Source: a virus. Taken from it: a DNA stretch of 33,944 nucleotides. The notes beneath the pieces were generated by a model, which was given only the letters and a program-made list of their open reading frames with translations, was not told the origin of the DNA and made no database searches. Made by a program: the position numbers and the translations under genes. This document shows, piece after piece, positions 33,810 through 33,944 of the stretch (its first letter is position 1; each line of letters opens with the position of its first letter). The stretch lies in the IMG/VR virus record IMGVR_UViG_3300030012_003786, positions 1-33,944 of that record, one strand, 5' to 3'.

Positions 33810-33944
33810 TATTTTTCTTTTTTTGTGCCTTTACCGTCATTACCGCGGTTAGCTTTTACAGATTTAAACTTACGATCTTTGTGATCATAGTCCATACCTT
33901 TTATATTTTTTCCATGTTTTATAGCAGATCTACGCTTACGCTGG
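33809..33944 (-). CDS. Partial unidentified protein (C-terminal 44 residues)
   Basis: The frame enters from the right edge without a start in view and ends with TAA at 33809-33811, overlapping the next ATG. The visible end reads QRKRRSAIKHGKNIKGMDYD, then HKDRKFKSVKANRGNDGKGT and KKEK. It is extremely basic with a single DYDH motif that could belong to an HNH-like or nucleic-acid-binding protein. The fragment is too short to assign. Confidence 0.65.
   Translation of the reverse strand, partial: QRKRRSAIKHGKNIKGMDYDHKDRKFKSVKANRGNDGKGTKKEK

Noticed and set aside
33513-33884. Plus-strand frames of 123 and 103 aa opposite the basic protein
   Set aside because: One is Cys/Phe/Ser-rich and the other a Pro/Ala-rich mirror of the Ala/Lys/Gly codons. 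Both look like artefacts of composition.
1-33944. CRISPR arrays, tRNA genes, integrase or attachment sites
   Set aside because: I found no regular spaced repeats, cloverleaf-like sequences with CCA ends, recombinase motifs or candidate att duplications.
1-33944. Stop-codon recoding as in some crAss-like phages
   Set aside because: TAA, TAG (groEL and the basic protein) and TGA (GroES-like gene) all end genes at sensible places and long frames need no in-frame stop readthrough.

Overview
This window is a single-strand late (virion) gene block of a tailed bacteriophage. Every convincing gene lies on the minus strand, so transcription runs from the right end of the window to the left. Genes abut or overlap with almost no spacer, and no gap longer than about 75 bases lacks a gene. 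Both outermost genes are cut by the window edges. The DNA is strongly AT-rich. Starts lack Shine-Dalgarno sequences and sit behind A-rich leaders, and one tail protein carries the GCTDPxAxNYxPxAxxDDGSC repeat typical of marine Flavobacteriia surface proteins. Together these suggest a phage of a marine Bacteroidota (probably flavobacterial) host. The long TerL (738 aa), the long portal with a coiled-coil tail (805 aa) and the order TerL, portal, scaffold-like, MCP, connector/ring proteins, giant tail protein fit a crAss-like or related podovirus-type lineage. That placement is inference. TAA, TAG and TGA all serve as stops, so the standard code applies.

Layout in transcription order (right to left). 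33944-29160, accessory and early-late block: the tail of an unrecognised gene, a very basic Ala/Lys-rich protein, a small conserved protein, GroEL then GroES (order inverted relative to bacterial operons, overlapping), a small beta-type virion protein behind an A-rich leader, a winged-helix-like protein, a small HExxH metallopeptidase-like protein, a Pro/Gln-repeat protein, and a holin-like membrane protein. 29163-26674: two probable virion surface proteins (one with a LamG-like fold), two small conserved proteins, a protein with a probable GroES-like beta barrel, and a candidate small terminase. 26674-19277, packaging and head: TerL, portal, acidic scaffold-like protein, major capsid protein, then a UUCG-loop terminator. 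19208-15989, neck: a head/neck protein, a second UNCG-loop hairpin, a 56-aa mini-protein, and two connector/ring proteins, one carrying an inserted carbohydrate-binding-like domain. 15984-1, tail and ejection: a 2881-aa muzzle/nozzle-like protein ending in about 1,045 cysteine-rich residues, a 1312-aa protein that starts with an Lcl_C/DUF1566-type (C-type-lectin-like) domain, a 117-aa beta protein, a Gln-rich coiled-coil protein, a 548-aa protein and the start of a further virion protein.

The genes read as one assembly line: TerL fills a capsid built by MCP and scaffold on the portal, neck proteins join the tail, and the large proteins form the tail machine and receptor-contact surfaces. The phage's own GroEL/GroES, and possibly a third GroES-like protein, probably help fold these large proteins. 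No replication, RNA polymerase, tRNA, integrase, CRISPR or reverse-transcriptase gene is visible, and no endolysin is recognisable.
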